DNA of 64,000 bases from an uncultured Paracoccaceae bacterium. GTDB lineage: Bacteria > Pseudomonadota > Alphaproteobacteria > Rhodobacterales > Rhodobacteraceae. Within the stretch, counting starts at the first letter, position 1. Each line of letters starts with the position of its first letter. The notes under the pieces are model-generated. The model was not told where the DNA came from and did no database searches. It saw only the letters and a list, made by a program, of their open reading frames with translations. Position numbers and translations under genes: made by a program. The stretch is from assembly GCA_947494445.1 (NCBI GenBank), contig CANLVD010000001.1, positions 782,231 through 846,230 on the forward strand. The letters run 5' to 3'. Shown in pieces: positions 25,187-35,500 of the stretch.

Positions 25187-26986
25187 TCACAGGGCTGTAG
25201 CGCCAAGATCGGCCCGGCCGACATGCTGGCGGAATACCTCGAACAATTCCCTGCCGGTGCCAAAACCGTTGTGGGAGAGATCAACCGTCACGGCATCGCG
25301 CTCAAGCACGCCGTCTGTCATTATATCCAGCGTTCCCTTGACGGCATCAACCCGCACCACATCGCCGTCGCGCAATTTGGCAATCGGCCCACCGTCCAGC
25401 GCCTCGGGGCTGACATGGATCGCGGCGGGCACTTTGCCTGAAGCACCCGACATGCGCCCGTCGGTGACCAACGCCACCTTGAGGCCCCGGTCCTGCAGAA
25501 CGGCCAGAACAGGCGTGAGCGAATGCAGTTCCGGCATCCCATTTGCCTTTGGTCCCTGAAACCGCATGACCACGATGGTATCCGTTGTGAACTCACCTGC
25601 CTGAAACGCTTTTTTCACATCCGTCTGTTCTTGGAAGATGCGCACTGGCGCCTCAATGATGTGTCGCTCCGGTGCAACTGCCGAGACCTTCATGACACCA
25701 GTGCCCAGCGACCCGGCCAGACGTGCCAGCCCGCCAGTGGACTGAAATGGTTCCGAGACAGGCTTCAATATGCGGTCATTCAGCGTCTCTTTTGCGCCAT
25801 CGACCCATGAAATCGCTCCGCTTTGCACCTGAGGTTCCTGCGTGTAGCGGGCCAGTCCTTCACCTGCGATGGTCTTGGTGTCAGGATGCAACAAGCCTGC
25901 ATCCAGAAGCTCTCCGATCATGAAACCAAGCCCGCCTGCTGCATGGAAATGGTTCACATCCGCCAGACCGTTTGGATAGACCCGCGCCATCAGCGGTGTC
26001 GCGTCAGACAGCATCTTGAAGTCTTCCCAGTCCAGAATGACCCCTGCTGCGCGCGCCATGGCGATCAGATGGATCAGCAGATTGGTTGATCCCCCGGTGG
26101 CCATCAGACCGACGATGCCGTTCACGAAGGCGCGCTCGTCAAGCACTTCGCTTGCTGGTGTGTATTCATTGCCGAGCGCGGAAATGGCGAGTGCACGTTT
26201 AGCACCTTCGCGGGTCAGCGCATCGCGCAGTTCGGTGCCGGGATTGACGAAACTGGCGCCGGGCAGATGCAGACCCATGAATTCCATCAGCATCTGGTTG
26301 GTGTTGGCGGTGCCATAGAACGTGCAGGTGCCCGGACCGTGATAGGAGGCCATCTCGGCTTCCATCAGCTTGTCGCGGCCAATCTCGCCGGAGGCAAATT
26401 GCTGGCGCACTTTGGATTTCTCGTCATTTGGCAGACCCGAGGGCATTGGACCGGCTGGCAGAAAGACCGCTGGCAGGTGACCGAAGGTTGCGGCAGCGAT
26501 CACCAGACCGGGTACGATCTTGTCGCAGACACCAAGGTAGACGGATGTATCAAACGTGTTGTGGCTGAGCGCGACGCCTGCGGCCATCGCGATGATGTCG
26601 CGGGAAAACAGTGACAATTCCATACCCGCCTGGCCCTGAGTCACACCGTCACACATCGCCGGTACGCCGCCTGCGACTTGCGCTGTGCCGCCAGCCTCAC
26701 GGGCGGCAGCCTTGATCAGCGCTGGATAGGTCTCAAACGGTTGATGGGCCGACAGCATATCGTTGTAGGCGGTCACGATCCCGATGTTTCCTGCCGTGCC
26801 CAGCAGCGCTTCTTTGTCATCGCCCATGGCAGCATAGGCATGGGCCTGATTTCCGCAGGTCAGATGCGCGCGTGCCGGTCCTTCGTCACGCGCCCGTGCG
26901 CAGCGATCCAGATAGGTTTGACGCAGGTCCCTGGACCGCTCAATCACCTGTTTCGTGACGGTGTTAACGCTATCATTCAATGTCAT
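25187..26986 (-). CDS. edd: phosphogluconate dehydratase
   Basis: A 599-aa iron-sulfur dehydratase of the IlvD/Edd family that converts 6-phosphogluconate to KDPG. Visible family segments are [35 protein letters not shown] split across residues 54-90, [20 protein letters not shown] near residue 106 with a cluster Cys, [10 protein letters not shown] near 153 with a second Cys, and [10 protein letters not shown] near 222. The third cluster Cys is in the region of TFYGTA typical of Edd. ATG 26986 is used; GTG 26992 would add two residues. It follows zwf by 34 bp and heads the edd-(FMN)-eda-pgi series. Confidence 0.97.
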   Translation of the reverse strand: MTLNDSVNTVTKQVIERSRDLRQTYLDRCARARDEGPARAHLTCGNQAHAYAAMGDDKEALLGTAGNIGIVTAYNDMLSAHQPFETYPALIKAAAREAGGTAQVAGGVPAMCDGVTQGQAGMELSLFSRDIIAMAAGVALSHNTFDTSVYLGVCDKIVPGLVIAAATFGHLPAVFLPAGPMPSGLPNDEKSKVRQQFASGEIGRDKLMEAEMASYHGPGTCTFYGTANTNQMLMEFMGLHLPGASFVNPGTELRDALTREGAKRALAISALGNEYTPASEVLDERAFVNGIVGLMATGGSTNLLIHLIAMARAAGVILDWEDFKMLSDATPLMARVYPNGLADVNHFHAAGGLGFMIGELLDAGLLHPDTKTIAGEGLARYTQEPQVQSGAISWVDGAKETLNDRILKPVSEPFQSTGGLARLAGSLGTGVMKVSAVAPERHIIEAPVRIFQEQTDVKKAFQAGEFTTDTIVVMRFQGPKANGMPELHSLTPVLAVLQDRGLKVALVTDGRMSGASGKVPAAIHVSPEALDGGPIAKLRDGDVVRVDAVKGTLDIMTDGVLERDAVTVDLSHNGFGTGRELFEVFRQHVGRADLGATAL

Positions 26987-27020
26987 GTCCACCCCCGGAC
27001 GTTCAGGTTCTTATCCATGT

Positions 27021-28472
27021 TCAGCTGTTGATATCGCGCCAGCGGCGACCGTCTCGGTGCAGCAGGGCAAGCGAGTCTTCAGGCCCCGATGAGCCCGCGT
27101 CATATTGCTGTGGCACATCTTTGGCGCTGGTCCATGTGGCGATCACCTGATCAGCCCATGCCCAAGCTGCTTCGACCTCATCACCGCGCATGAAGAGCGT
27201 CTGGTTGCCGCGCACAACATCCATGATCAGACGTTCATAAGCATCTGCGGTTTCCACGCCCGGACCAAGCGCTTCGGCAAAAGTCATGTCGAGAGGTACG
27301 TCAGTCAGACGCATCCCCCCTGGTCCCGGCTCCTTGATGGTCATGCGCAGCGTGATCCCCTCATCGGGTTGCAACCGTATGATGAGAGCGTTGCTTTTAC
27401 GCGGACCTTCGCCGTCGAAAATTGAGTGCGGCACGTCCTTGAACTGGATTGCAATCTCAGAGACGCGTGCCCTGAGCCGCTTGCCAGTGCGCAGGTAAAA
27501 TGGTGTGCCCGCCCAGCGCCAATTGGCAACCTCGGCCTTGATGGCCACGAAGCTTTCCGTTGTGCTGTCCTGATTTTCGGCATGATCGCGGTAGCTGTCC
27601 TCGCCATTGCCTGCACGATACTGACCGCGCACGATGTCGGTCATGGGTACTGGTTGCAGGGCACGGATGACCTTGAGCTTTTCGTCACGCACGGCGTCGG
27701 GATCAAAATGCGACGGCGGTTCCATCGCGGTCAGGCAGAGCAACTGCATCATATGGTTCTGCACCATGTCCCGCATCGCGCCAGAGCGGTCATAATATGC
27801 TCCGCGTCCTTTCACTCCGATGCTTTCGGCAACGGTGATCTGGATGCTGTCGATGTGCTGGGAATTCCAGACCGGCTCGAACAATGCATTGGCAAAGCGC
27901 AGGGCCATCAGGTTCTGCACGGTTTCTTTGCCCAGATAATGATCGATCCGGTAAATCTGGTTTTCCGCAAAGCTTTCGGACAATTGGGAGTTCAGATCAC
28001 GCGCGGACGCCAGATCATGGCCGAGCGGTTTTTCGACAACGATCCGACTCTCTGGTGTTGCCAGCCCTTTCTGGGACAGACGCCGGGAAATGTCGCCAAA
28101 GAGCGATGGTCCAACCGACAGGTAAAAGGACCGGATCTTGTCGTCGCGCAGCTTGCCGCGCAATTCGTCCCAGCCATCATCACCCTTGGCATCGACTGCA
28201 ACATAATCGAGATGCTTGAGGAAATCAGCCACGACATCTGCCGGGCGGTCAGCGGGTTCCAGAAACTCGGTCAGCGCAGCTTCAATCATCGTCCGATAGC
28301 CAGCGCCATCAAGATCCGAGCGCGCAGCACCAATGATGCGCGAAGCATCCGGGATCTGTCCGGCCACGAAGCGGCGGAAAAGGGAGGGAAGAATCTTGCG
28401 CCGGGCCAGATCGCCAGTGCCGCCGAAGATCACGAGATCGAAGCTTTCGACCGGGATGATGCGTGCAACCAT
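27021..28472 (-). CDS. zwf: glucose-6-phosphate 1-dehydrogenase
   Basis: A 483-aa enzyme oxidising glucose-6-phosphate to 6-phosphoglucono-lactone with NADP(+). The Rossmann motif is FGGTGDLARRKILPSLF near residues 15-31. The substrate site YRIDHYLGKETVQN lies near residues 176-189 with the conserved Lys/His. NVQITVAE-type segment SIQITVAESIGVKGRG follows near residue 210. It is first in the run zwf-edd-FMN-eda-pgi, so the operon covers glucose-6-phosphate to trioses. The usual partner gene for 6-phosphogluconolactonase (pgl) is not present in the window. A 211-bp gap upstream should hold the operon promoter. Confidence 0.97.
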   Translation of the reverse strand: MVARIIPVESFDLVIFGGTGDLARRKILPSLFRRFVAGQIPDASRIIGAARSDLDGAGYRTMIEAALTEFLEPADRPADVVADFLKHLDYVAVDAKGDDGWDELRGKLRDDKIRSFYLSVGPSLFGDISRRLSQKGLATPESRIVVEKPLGHDLASARDLNSQLSESFAENQIYRIDHYLGKETVQNLMALRFANALFEPVWNSQHIDSIQITVAESIGVKGRGAYYDRSGAMRDMVQNHMMQLLCLTAMEPPSHFDPDAVRDEKLKVIRALQPVPMTDIVRGQYRAGNGEDSYRDHAENQDSTTESFVAIKAEVANWRWAGTPFYLRTGKRLRARVSEIAIQFKDVPHSIFDGEGPRKSNALIIRLQPDEGITLRMTIKEPGPGGMRLTDVPLDMTFAEALGPGVETADAYERLIMDVVRGNQTLFMRGDEVEAAWAWADQVIATWTSAKDVPQQYDAGSSGPEDSLALLHRDGRRWRDINS

Positions 28473-28683
28473 CTGTCTTTACTCACATATCTGCAAGGGT
28501 CATGGCAGGTTGTCCTGTCTGTGTCGTACAGATCAGTTCAGGAGCCATATCTCCTTGTCGTCAGTGTTGCAGGGCCTGAGGTCCGCATAATGGAAATCAT
28601 CACCAAATGCCAACGCAAAATTGAGACTGGGCCAAAATCACAATTGACTGTTGAAACGCCACCAGAGTGGTTGCGCTTGCGGG

Positions 28684-29502
28684 TCATCCAGAGGCGATTT
28701 TCTCGACCCTTCGGGCGAGTTCCTGGTGGTTTTCCTGCAAGTCCGCTTCAGAGCCTTCTGTAAAGCGGGCATAGGCCTCGCGCAGGGTCTTCAATTCTGC
28801 TGCAAGATCCATCTCGGCCTCAATCTCGGCCACGCTGGCTGCCATACCGTGGAACGCACGACTCAGGATTGCGCAGCTTGAGCCGAGGCGGACATGTTCA
28901 CCAAGCACCATTTCTGCAGGAACAAGACCGGTGGATGGACGGGCAATGCCACCAATGCCAAATGGAACCCCTGCCTTGGCCAGATCACCGGCGGCTGCGT
29001 CCAGAACACCGCGCAAGAGAGGCTGGAACATGAAATCGTCGCCGCGCTCCAGATGCAGATCGTTCAGGCCAAAGTGCACGCGGTCAGGGCACCCGATCCT
29101 GAGTGTTTCCTGCATCGTCTCTACTGATGCGACGGTTTCGGCCAGCAAAGCGCTTCGTGCGCGCCCATCAAGCAGGTCCAGAAACCGGCGGGCTTCCTGT
29201 GGTCGGCGATACATGGGCAACATGACATCTGTGGCCCCACGTTCCACCACGGCGTCGATTTCGGTCTTTGAGCCTGCATTCAGCGGATTGACCCGAACCA
29301 GCAGATTTGCATCCGGCACAGCTTCGCGGATGGGGGCAATGTTGTCGATCGTGTGAGGGCTTTTCCAGCTGTCCACATGGGCCTGACGGTCCATCTTGCC
29401 CAAAGTCTCCAGATCGACCATCAGATAGTCCAAGCCTGCCTGTGCCGCATGGCGGGCAATAGCCGGATCGCTGACGATCAGAATGAAGGACAAATGAGTC
29501 AT
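28684..29502 (-). CDS. HpcH/HpaI aldolase/citrate lyase family protein
   Basis: A 272-aa TIM-barrel protein of the class II (metal-dependent) HpcH/HpaI family. The opening THLSFILIVSDPAIARHAAQ, the YLMVDLETLGKMDRQ segment with metal-ligand acidic residues, LLVRVNPLNAGS, and MLPMYRRPQEARRFL follow the barrel order. Members cleave 4-hydroxy-2-oxo acids to pyruvate plus an aldehyde or act as acyl-lyase subunits; the substrate here is unknown. Several catalytic positions of HpaI (His and Arg of the active site) are not obviously kept, so a divergent activity is possible. The start overlaps the stop of the flippase gene by four bases (ATGA), which points to a shared transcript, possibly in polysaccharide synthesis. 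Confidence 0.85.
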   Translation of the reverse strand: MTHLSFILIVSDPAIARHAAQAGLDYLMVDLETLGKMDRQAHVDSWKSPHTIDNIAPIREAVPDANLLVRVNPLNAGSKTEIDAVVERGATDVMLPMYRRPQEARRFLDLLDGRARSALLAETVASVETMQETLRIGCPDRVHFGLNDLHLERGDDFMFQPLLRGVLDAAAGDLAKAGVPFGIGGIARPSTGLVPAEMVLGEHVRLGSSCAILSRAFHGMAASVAEIEAEMDLAAELKTLREAYARFTEGSEADLQENHQELARRVEKIASG

Positions 29503-30944
29503 GCAGGATCAGGGTCCTTTCTCAGGGCTTTGCGCATGTCCATCAGGACAGGCAGTCCGCACAGAACCATGATAGCCCAGAACAGAAGTCCCACGAAGGC
29601 CAGAACAAAGGCCGAAGCACCTGACAGTGGTCCTGCGGCCAGACCAAGTTGCACAATCAGGGCCGCGCCCAGAGATGCGGCAGACAGCAGATGCTTGCGG
29701 GTCAGTTGCGGCCAGCCGGGCTTCAGGGCGATAAGGTTCAGGATCATCAGGAAGAAGTAAAACGCCACAAATCCATGGGTGGCAACACCTGTGGTCAAGG
29801 CAATGCCCGCGCCGATCACCAGTGAAAACAACGCATGAACCATCACCCGCGTTGCCCGTTTGCGCGCGTTCAGGGCAGCGCCCGATAAAAGCGCGATGGC
29901 AGCCGGGACCAATGCCCAGAACAGGCCTTTGGCAAACACCACGATGCTGGCAAGGCCATCTGCATCAAGCGCACCGCGCAGAAAGGCAAGCTCAGCCAGA
30001 GCAGGCCCAAATACCTGACCGGTGATGAGAGTGGCCAGTGCCAGCACCAGCAACGCCATCGCACCCATGTGAAACAGGGGCCGGATGTCGCCCTGATCTG
30101 CGAAGCGCGGCAGCAATACTGTGACAATCGCCGAGAAGAGCAGTGCGTTGGGAAGTTCATAGAGTTTCAGCGCGTAAGAATAGGCAGCAATCGCGCCCTG
30201 TCCGTCCAGTGACGCAAAGGTTCGGAACAGAATGGGAGCGAGCGCGAGTGCTCCGGTTCCAATCACGCCTGCCAGAAAGCGACCCGCCAGTCCGTTATCA
30301 ACCACGGGCGGGGCTTGAATGGTGAACAGGCCATGCGGCATCTGGGGCACTAGGGCAGCAAATCTAAGCGCCGAGCCGAGCAGGATGCCGATCACCAGAA
30401 CCGAAAGACCGGTCGTAGGCTCGAAAGCGGCTAGCAACAGGATGATGACTGTTCCGTTGAAGATCAGCGTGCCCAGACCGGGCAGAAAAAACCTGTCACG
30501 CGCATTCAGGTAGGCTGCCACCACACCGGTGAGTGCTGCAAGAGGCAGGGCAAGTGCAGTCAGGCGCATCGGTTCGATGTAGCTGGAAACGATCAGCGCG
30601 GGCATGGCTGGAGCGAGCAGGTTGAACACCATGCCGGGACGTTGGAAAACCAAGGCCGCCAGAGCGCAAAACCCAATGCCCGTGATCAGCATGGCTGTTC
30701 GCAAAAGCTGGGTCTGGCTGTCTGGTCCACGTCCCCGGAAAGCCGGGACCAGTGCACTGGCAAATCCACCTGCCAACAGAATGGCGACCAGCATGTCTGG
30801 CAGGGTCAGAAGCAGCACCGCGACATCTGCCTCGGTACTCACCCCAAGGCGGGCTGACAGGACAATGTCACGACCAAAACCGGACAAGCGTCCCAGCAAA
30901 AGTGCGAGGCTGAGAAACAGAGATGCCCTGACGATCTGGCCCAT
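29499..30944 (-). CDS. MurJ/MviN-family lipid flippase-like protein
   Basis: A 481-aa polytopic inner-membrane protein with about 12-14 hydrophobic segments. The first 90 residues (LGRLSGFGRDIVLSARLGVS, then ADVAVLLLTLPDMLVAIL and GGFASALVPAF) match the MurJ/MviN branch of the MOP superfamily. MurJ flips lipid II; paralogues flip other undecaprenyl-linked sugars. Length is slightly shorter than usual MurJ (about 510). The link with an HpcH/HpaI aldolase gene, rather than typical murJ neighbours, makes a paralogue for a surface polysaccharide possible. I cannot decide between the two. It lies 27 bp downstream of metK on the same strand. Confidence 0.8.
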   Translation of the reverse strand: MGQIVRASLFLSLALLLGRLSGFGRDIVLSARLGVSTEADVAVLLLTLPDMLVAILLAGGFASALVPAFRGRGPDSQTQLLRTAMLITGIGFCALAALVFQRPGMVFNLLAPAMPALIVSSYIEPMRLTALALPLAALTGVVAAYLNARDRFFLPGLGTLIFNGTVIILLLAAFEPTTGLSVLVIGILLGSALRFAALVPQMPHGLFTIQAPPVVDNGLAGRFLAGVIGTGALALAPILFRTFASLDGQGAIAAYSYALKLYELPNALLFSAIVTVLLPRFADQGDIRPLFHMGAMALLVLALATLITGQVFGPALAELAFLRGALDADGLASIVVFAKGLFWALVPAAIALLSGAALNARKRATRVMVHALFSLVIGAGIALTTGVATHGFVAFYFFLMILNLIALKPGWPQLTRKHLLSAASLGAALIVQLGLAAGPLSGASAFVLAFVGLLFWAIMVLCGLPVLMDMRKALRKDPDPA

Positions 30945-30971
30945 GATGACTGTGTACGGGCCGGACCGTGA

Positions 30972-32141
30972 TCAGGCCAGTTTTTTCAGCGCATCCACAA
31001 GATCGGTCTTTTCCCAGGAGAAACCGCCGTCAGCATCGGGAGCACGACCGAAGTGACCATATGCGGCCGTGCGCTGGTAGATCGGGCGGTTCATGCCCAG
31101 ATGCTCGCGAATGCCGCGAGGGGTCAGATCCATGGCCTTGGCCACGGCTCGTTCGATCATGGCCTCGTCCACCTCACCGGTGCCATAGGTATCGGCATAG
31201 ATCGACAATGGTTTTGCCACGCCGATGGCATAGGACAACTGGATCGTGCAGCGTTCCGCCATACCGGCAGCGACCACGTTCTTGGCCAGATACCGCGCTG
31301 CATATGCGGCGGAACGGTCCACCTTGGTCGGATCCTTGCCGGAGAATGCGCCGCCACCATGGGGAGCAGCACCGCCATAGGTATCCACAATGATCTTGCG
31401 CCCTGTGAGCCCTGCATCGCCGTCAGGGCCACCGATCACAAAGGCCCCGGTAGGGTTCACATGCCATTCGGTATTGTTGGTGATCCAACCATCGGGCAAT
31501 TCGCCCCGGATATAGGGCTCGACGATCGCACGTACGTCGTTCGAGCTGAGGTCCGGGTCGAGATGCTGGGTGGACAGAACAATCGATGTCACTTCTGCCG
31601 GTTTGCCATTTTCATAACGGATTGAAAGCTGCGACTTGGCATCGGGTCCAAGTGCGGGTTCGGTGCCGTTTTTGCGAACTTCTGCGAGCTTGCGCAGGAT
31701 TGCATGGGAATATTGGATCGGCGCAGGCATCAACTCGGGTGTTTCGCGGCAGGCATATCCAAACATGATGCCCTGATCGCCAGCACCTTCGTCCTTGTTG
31801 CCCGAAGCGTCGACACCTTGCGCGATATGAGCAGACTGTTCATGCAGAAGGTTGGTGACTTCCAGCGTGTTCCAGTGAAACTTGTCCTGTTCGTAGCCGA
31901 TGTCCTTGACGCAATCCCGGACGATCTGCTCGACCCGGCCCATCACATCTTCGGGTCCGCGCACCTCACCGCCGATGACCACGCGGTTGGTGGTTGCAAA
32001 GGTTTCACAGGCCACACGGGACTGAGGGTCTTCGGCCAAAAAGGCATCAAGCACCCCGTCCGATACCCGGTCACACACCTTGTCAGGGTGACCTTCCGAT
32101 ACGCTTTCCGAAGTGAAAAGATAGTTGCTGCGCTGTGTCAT
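30972..32141 (-). CDS. metK: S-adenosylmethionine synthetase
   Basis: A 389-aa enzyme forming SAM from methionine and ATP. Hallmarks are [20 protein letters not shown] split near residues 8-27 with the catalytic His, [16 protein letters not shown] near residue 120 (hexapeptide GAGDQG), and [20 protein letters not shown] near residue 262 (P-loop-like). ATG 32141 has AAAGGCACGG ahead of it; the longer frame to 32216 would run through the pntB terminator hairpin. In many Rhodobacterales metK is preceded by a SAM/SAH riboswitch, but I could not recognise one in the 54 nt between the hairpin and the start. Confidence 0.98.
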   Translation of the reverse strand: MTQRSNYLFTSESVSEGHPDKVCDRVSDGVLDAFLAEDPQSRVACETFATTNRVVIGGEVRGPEDVMGRVEQIVRDCVKDIGYEQDKFHWNTLEVTNLLHEQSAHIAQGVDASGNKDEGAGDQGIMFGYACRETPELMPAPIQYSHAILRKLAEVRKNGTEPALGPDAKSQLSIRYENGKPAEVTSIVLSTQHLDPDLSSNDVRAIVEPYIRGELPDGWITNNTEWHVNPTGAFVIGGPDGDAGLTGRKIIVDTYGGAAPHGGGAFSGKDPTKVDRSAAYAARYLAKNVVAAGMAERCTIQLSYAIGVAKPLSIYADTYGTGEVDEAMIERAVAKAMDLTPRGIREHLGMNRPIYQRTAAYGHFGRAPDADGGFSWEKTDLVDALKKLA

Positions 32142-32195
32142 GAAAACCGTGCCTTTAAGCTTCTCTGGTTGGGTGGACAGTCGTTTAAATTGAAT

Positions 32196-32227
32196 GACCG
32201 CCGGAAGGTGTTTCACTTCCGGCGGTC
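32196..32227 (-). terminator. strong hairpin between pntB and metK
   Basis: GACCGCCGGAAG (32196-32207) pairs perfectly with CTTCCGGCGGTC (32216-32227) around an 8-nt loop. On the minus strand it starts 26 bases past the pntB stop and is followed by ATTCAATTT. It is probably the pntAB terminator; it lies 54 bases before the metK start. Confidence 0.75.
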
Positions 32228-32252
32228 AATTTCAAGTTAAGCCTGAACGGTG

Positions 32253-33707
32253 TCAGGTGATTTTCTGCAACAGGGCGTCCAGTGAAGCCTTGGCATCACC
32301 ATAGAACATCCGCGTGTTGTCTTTGAAGAACAGCGGATTTTCGATGCCCGAGTAGCCTGTACCCTGACCACGTTTGGAGACAAAAACCTGCTTGGCCTTC
32401 CAGCATTCCAGGACCGGCATACCGGCGATGGGGCTGTTTGGATCGTCCTGAGCTGCCGGGTTCACGATGTCGTTGGAGCCGATGACGATGGCGACGTCCG
32501 TATCAGGGAAGTCGTCATTGATCTCGTCCATTTCCAGCACGATATCGTAAGGCACCTTGGCCTCGGCCAGAAGAACGTTCATGTGCCCGGGCAAGCGGCC
32601 AGCGACCGGGTGGATCGCAAAACGCACGTTCTTGCCCTGCGCACGCAGGCGGCGGGTCAGTTCTGCCACGTTCTGCTGGGCCTGTGCCACCGCCATGCCG
32701 TAGCCGGGGATGATGACGACGCTGTCGGCGTCCTCAAGGGCTGATGCCACGCCATCGGCGTCAATGGCAATCTGCTCGCCCTCAACAGCCATCTGCTCGC
32801 CTGCAGGGCCACCAAATCCACCAAGGATCACGGAAATGAACGAGCGGTTCATCGCCTTACACATGATGTAGCTGAGGATTGCACCCGAAGAGCCGACCAG
32901 CGCACCAACAACGATCAGCAGATCATTGCCCAGTGAGAAGCCGATCGCAGCCGCTGCCCAACCCGAGTATGAGTTCAGCATTGAGACAACCACCGGCATA
33001 TCCGCGCCGCCGATGCCCATGATCAGGTGATAGCCGATAAACAGGGCCAGCAAGGTCAGCAGGAACAGTGCAAAGAAGCCACCGCCGCTGAAATACCAGA
33101 TCGCAAAGAGAACCGAGAGCGCGACCGCGCCCGCGTTCAGCATGTGACCGCCGGGCAGTTGGATGGCTGCAGTGTCGATCTTGAAGGGCAGCAGGCTGGA
33201 GTTGCCAGACAGCTTGCCATAGGCAATCACCGAGCCTGTGAAGGTCACAGCACCGATCCAGACACCGAGCACCAGCTCGATCTGCAAAATGGTGATCTCG
33301 ATGGGGGTTTTCTTGGCCACGAGAGTGGCAAATGTCCCTTCGATGGCATCTCCTGCTGCCTTGGCAGACTCAACGCTGGAAATGGTGAAATCGGCGTTGA
33401 AGCCAACAAAGACCGCAGCCAGACCCACGAGAGAGTGCATGATTGCCACCAGCTCGGGCATCTGGGTCATCTGAACCTTTGTGGCCAGCTGATACCCAAC
33501 AGTTGCGCCACCTGCGATCAGCACAAGCGATACGATCCACAGGCCGGAGCCAGGTCCAAAGAGCGTTGCCACAACCGCGATGGCCATGCCGGCAATCCCG
33601 TACCACACTGCGCGTTTTGCGCTTTCCTGTCCCGAAAGTCCGCCCAGTGAGAGGATGAACAGGATCGCCGCGACGACATAGGCCGCAATGGTAAATGCGT
33701 TTTCCAT
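32253..33707 (-). CDS. pntB: NAD(P) transhydrogenase subunit beta
   Basis: A 484-aa subunit of the proton-translocating transhydrogenase, which uses the proton gradient to reduce NADP(+) with NADH. The first ~270 residues hold nine predicted membrane helices (domain II), then a cytoplasmic NADP-binding domain III starting near residue 300. Its Rossmann-like motif [20 protein letters not shown] lies near residues 331-350. [20 protein letters not shown] follows near 365, and the closing [18 protein letters not shown]. It follows pntA by 13 bp on the same strand. Supplying NADPH fits the nearby zwf-edd block. Confidence 0.97.
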   Translation of the reverse strand: MENAFTIAAYVVAAILFILSLGGLSGQESAKRAVWYGIAGMAIAVVATLFGPGSGLWIVSLVLIAGGATVGYQLATKVQMTQMPELVAIMHSLVGLAAVFVGFNADFTISSVESAKAAGDAIEGTFATLVAKKTPIEITILQIELVLGVWIGAVTFTGSVIAYGKLSGNSSLLPFKIDTAAIQLPGGHMLNAGAVALSVLFAIWYFSGGGFFALFLLTLLALFIGYHLIMGIGGADMPVVVSMLNSYSGWAAAAIGFSLGNDLLIVVGALVGSSGAILSYIMCKAMNRSFISVILGGFGGPAGEQMAVEGEQIAIDADGVASALEDADSVVIIPGYGMAVAQAQQNVAELTRRLRAQGKNVRFAIHPVAGRLPGHMNVLLAEAKVPYDIVLEMDEINDDFPDTDVAIVIGSNDIVNPAAQDDPNSPIAGMPVLECWKAKQVFVSKRGQGTGYSGIENPLFFKDNTRMFYGDAKASLDALLQKIT

Positions 33708-33720
33708 GTGTCCCTACTCC

Positions 33721-35301
33721 TTAAGACTTCTGGAACATGGCGAGCATGCGCCGTGTCACGAGGAACCCACCAAAAATGTTTATGGAGGCCATAAACACAC
33801 CAAGCGCTGCCAGGATCGTGATCAGTATTCCGCTGGATCCGATCTGGATCAACGCACCCAGAATGATGATGGAGGAGATCGCATTGGTGACCGCCATCAA
33901 GGGCGTGTGCAGCGAGTGGGCCACATTCCAGATCACCTGGAACCCGATGAAGACCGACAACACGAACACAATAAAGTGCTGCATGAATGACGCTGGCATG
34001 CCTGGGATCAACCCGATGCCCAGCACCAGCGCACCACCAGCGGCCAACAGACCGACTTGGGTCTTTGTCTGGGCCTTGAAGGCTGCTACTTCCTGCGCGC
34101 GTTTTTCCTCAACCGTCAGCTCTTTGGCGGCGGGCTTCTTGGGCTGTGCGGCAATCGCAGCCACCTTGGGCGGCGGCGGCGGGAAAGTGATCGCATTCTC
34201 ATGGGTCACTGTCGCGCCACGGATCACGTCATCTTCCATGTTGACGAACGGCTTGCCATCCTTTTCGGGTGTCAGATCCGTCATCATGTGGCGCAGGTTG
34301 TTGCCGTAAAGTGTCGAGGATTGCGTCGCCATTCGGCTTGGGAAGTCAGTGTAGCCCACAATGGTCACGCCGTTATCGCTGACGACCTTCTGGTCCATGA
34401 CCGTCAGATCACAGTTGCCGCCTTTCTCAGCGGCGAGATCCACCACGACCGAGCCGGGCTTCATCGCCTCGACCATATCTTTCAGCCAAAGCTTCGGCGC
34501 ATCCCGGCCCGGGATCAGGGCCGTGGTGATGACGATGTCAACTTCGGGGGCAAGCTCGCGGAACTTCTCAAGCTGCTTTTCGCGGAATTCAGGGCTGGAG
34601 GGGGCAGCATAGCCGCCCGTCGCCGCACCGTCTGTCTGTGCTTCTTCGAAATCCAGGTAGACGAATTCAGCGCCCATGGATTCAATCTGTTCGGCCACTT
34701 CGGGACGCACATCGAACGCATATGTGATTGCACCCAGCGACGTCGAGGTCCCGATAGCGGCCAAGCCTGCCACACCGGCACCCACAACCAGAACCTTGGC
34801 AGGCGGAACCTTGCCGGCAGCCGTCACCTGTCCGGTGAAGAACCGGCCGAAGTTGTTGCCGGCCTCGATGACCGCGCGGTAGCCCGCGATATTGGCCATT
34901 GAACTGAGCGCATCCATCTTCTGCGCGCGCGAGATCCGCGGCACCATGTCCATGGCAAGTGCCGTAACGCCCTTGTCTTTCAAGGCTTCCAGAAGCGCTT
35001 CGTTCTGGGCGGGCCAGATGAAGGAGATGAGGGTCTGACCAGACCGCGCATGGCCAAGTTCGGCCTCTTCGGGTGCGCGCACCTTCAGGACAATCTCGGA
35101 TGTCGCCCAAAGGGCAGGGGCATTTGGGCAGATGGTGACGCCAGCGGCCTCATAGTCCGCGTCCGAGAAGCGGGCAGCCGCACCGGCCCCGGTCTCGATG
35201 GCCACGTCATAGCCCAGTTTTTGCAGTTGCTTGGCGCTGTCGGGGGTTATTGCCACCCGTGCCTCGCCGTCAAACACCTCTTTGGGTGCACCAATCATCA
35301 T
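33721..35301 (-). CDS. pntA: NAD(P) transhydrogenase subunit alpha (domain I plus membrane helices)
   Basis: A 526-aa subunit. Residues 1-380 are the NAD(H)-binding domain I: MIGAPKEVFDGEARVAITP at the start, VLVVGAGVAGLAAIGTS near residue 168, and the CDLTV region before DNGVTIVGYTDFPSRMA near residue 310. A Pro/Ala/Lys-rich linker (about 375-405) leads to three or four membrane helices at the C-terminus (GALVLGIGLIPGMPASF and onward). The layout is the single-chain alpha form of E. coli rather than the split PntAA/PntAB of Rhodospirillum. A strong AAAGGAG precedes the start. Translated with pntB (13-bp gap). Confidence 0.97.
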   Translation of the reverse strand: MMIGAPKEVFDGEARVAITPDSAKQLQKLGYDVAIETGAGAAARFSDADYEAAGVTICPNAPALWATSEIVLKVRAPEEAELGHARSGQTLISFIWPAQNEALLEALKDKGVTALAMDMVPRISRAQKMDALSSMANIAGYRAVIEAGNNFGRFFTGQVTAAGKVPPAKVLVVGAGVAGLAAIGTSTSLGAITYAFDVRPEVAEQIESMGAEFVYLDFEEAQTDGAATGGYAAPSSPEFREKQLEKFRELAPEVDIVITTALIPGRDAPKLWLKDMVEAMKPGSVVVDLAAEKGGNCDLTVMDQKVVSDNGVTIVGYTDFPSRMATQSSTLYGNNLRHMMTDLTPEKDGKPFVNMEDDVIRGATVTHENAITFPPPPPKVAAIAAQPKKPAAKELTVEEKRAQEVAAFKAQTKTQVGLLAAGGALVLGIGLIPGMPASFMQHFIVFVLSVFIGFQVIWNVAHSLHTPLMAVTNAISSIIILGALIQIGSSGILITILAALGVFMASINIFGGFLVTRRMLAMFQKS

Positions 35302-35500
35302 GTCCCCTGGCTCCTTTCACTGTCACGTTTGTCAGACAGACCTGACCGCAACTTAGGTGATTCCCCATTGAAGGAAAGCGATTAGCAAAATTTCCAATCG
35401 GAAACACTGCGGCCCTTTGGCTGTGTTGACTGTAAACTTGCAAGACGCTTAGCGGCACGGCAAACTGGGATCGGGTAAGGTGAATGGAAGGATGAAACCT

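Noticed and set aside
27426..28763. 445-codon plus-strand frame opposite zwf
   Set aside because: Shadow of zwf, without a recognisable domain or ribosome site.
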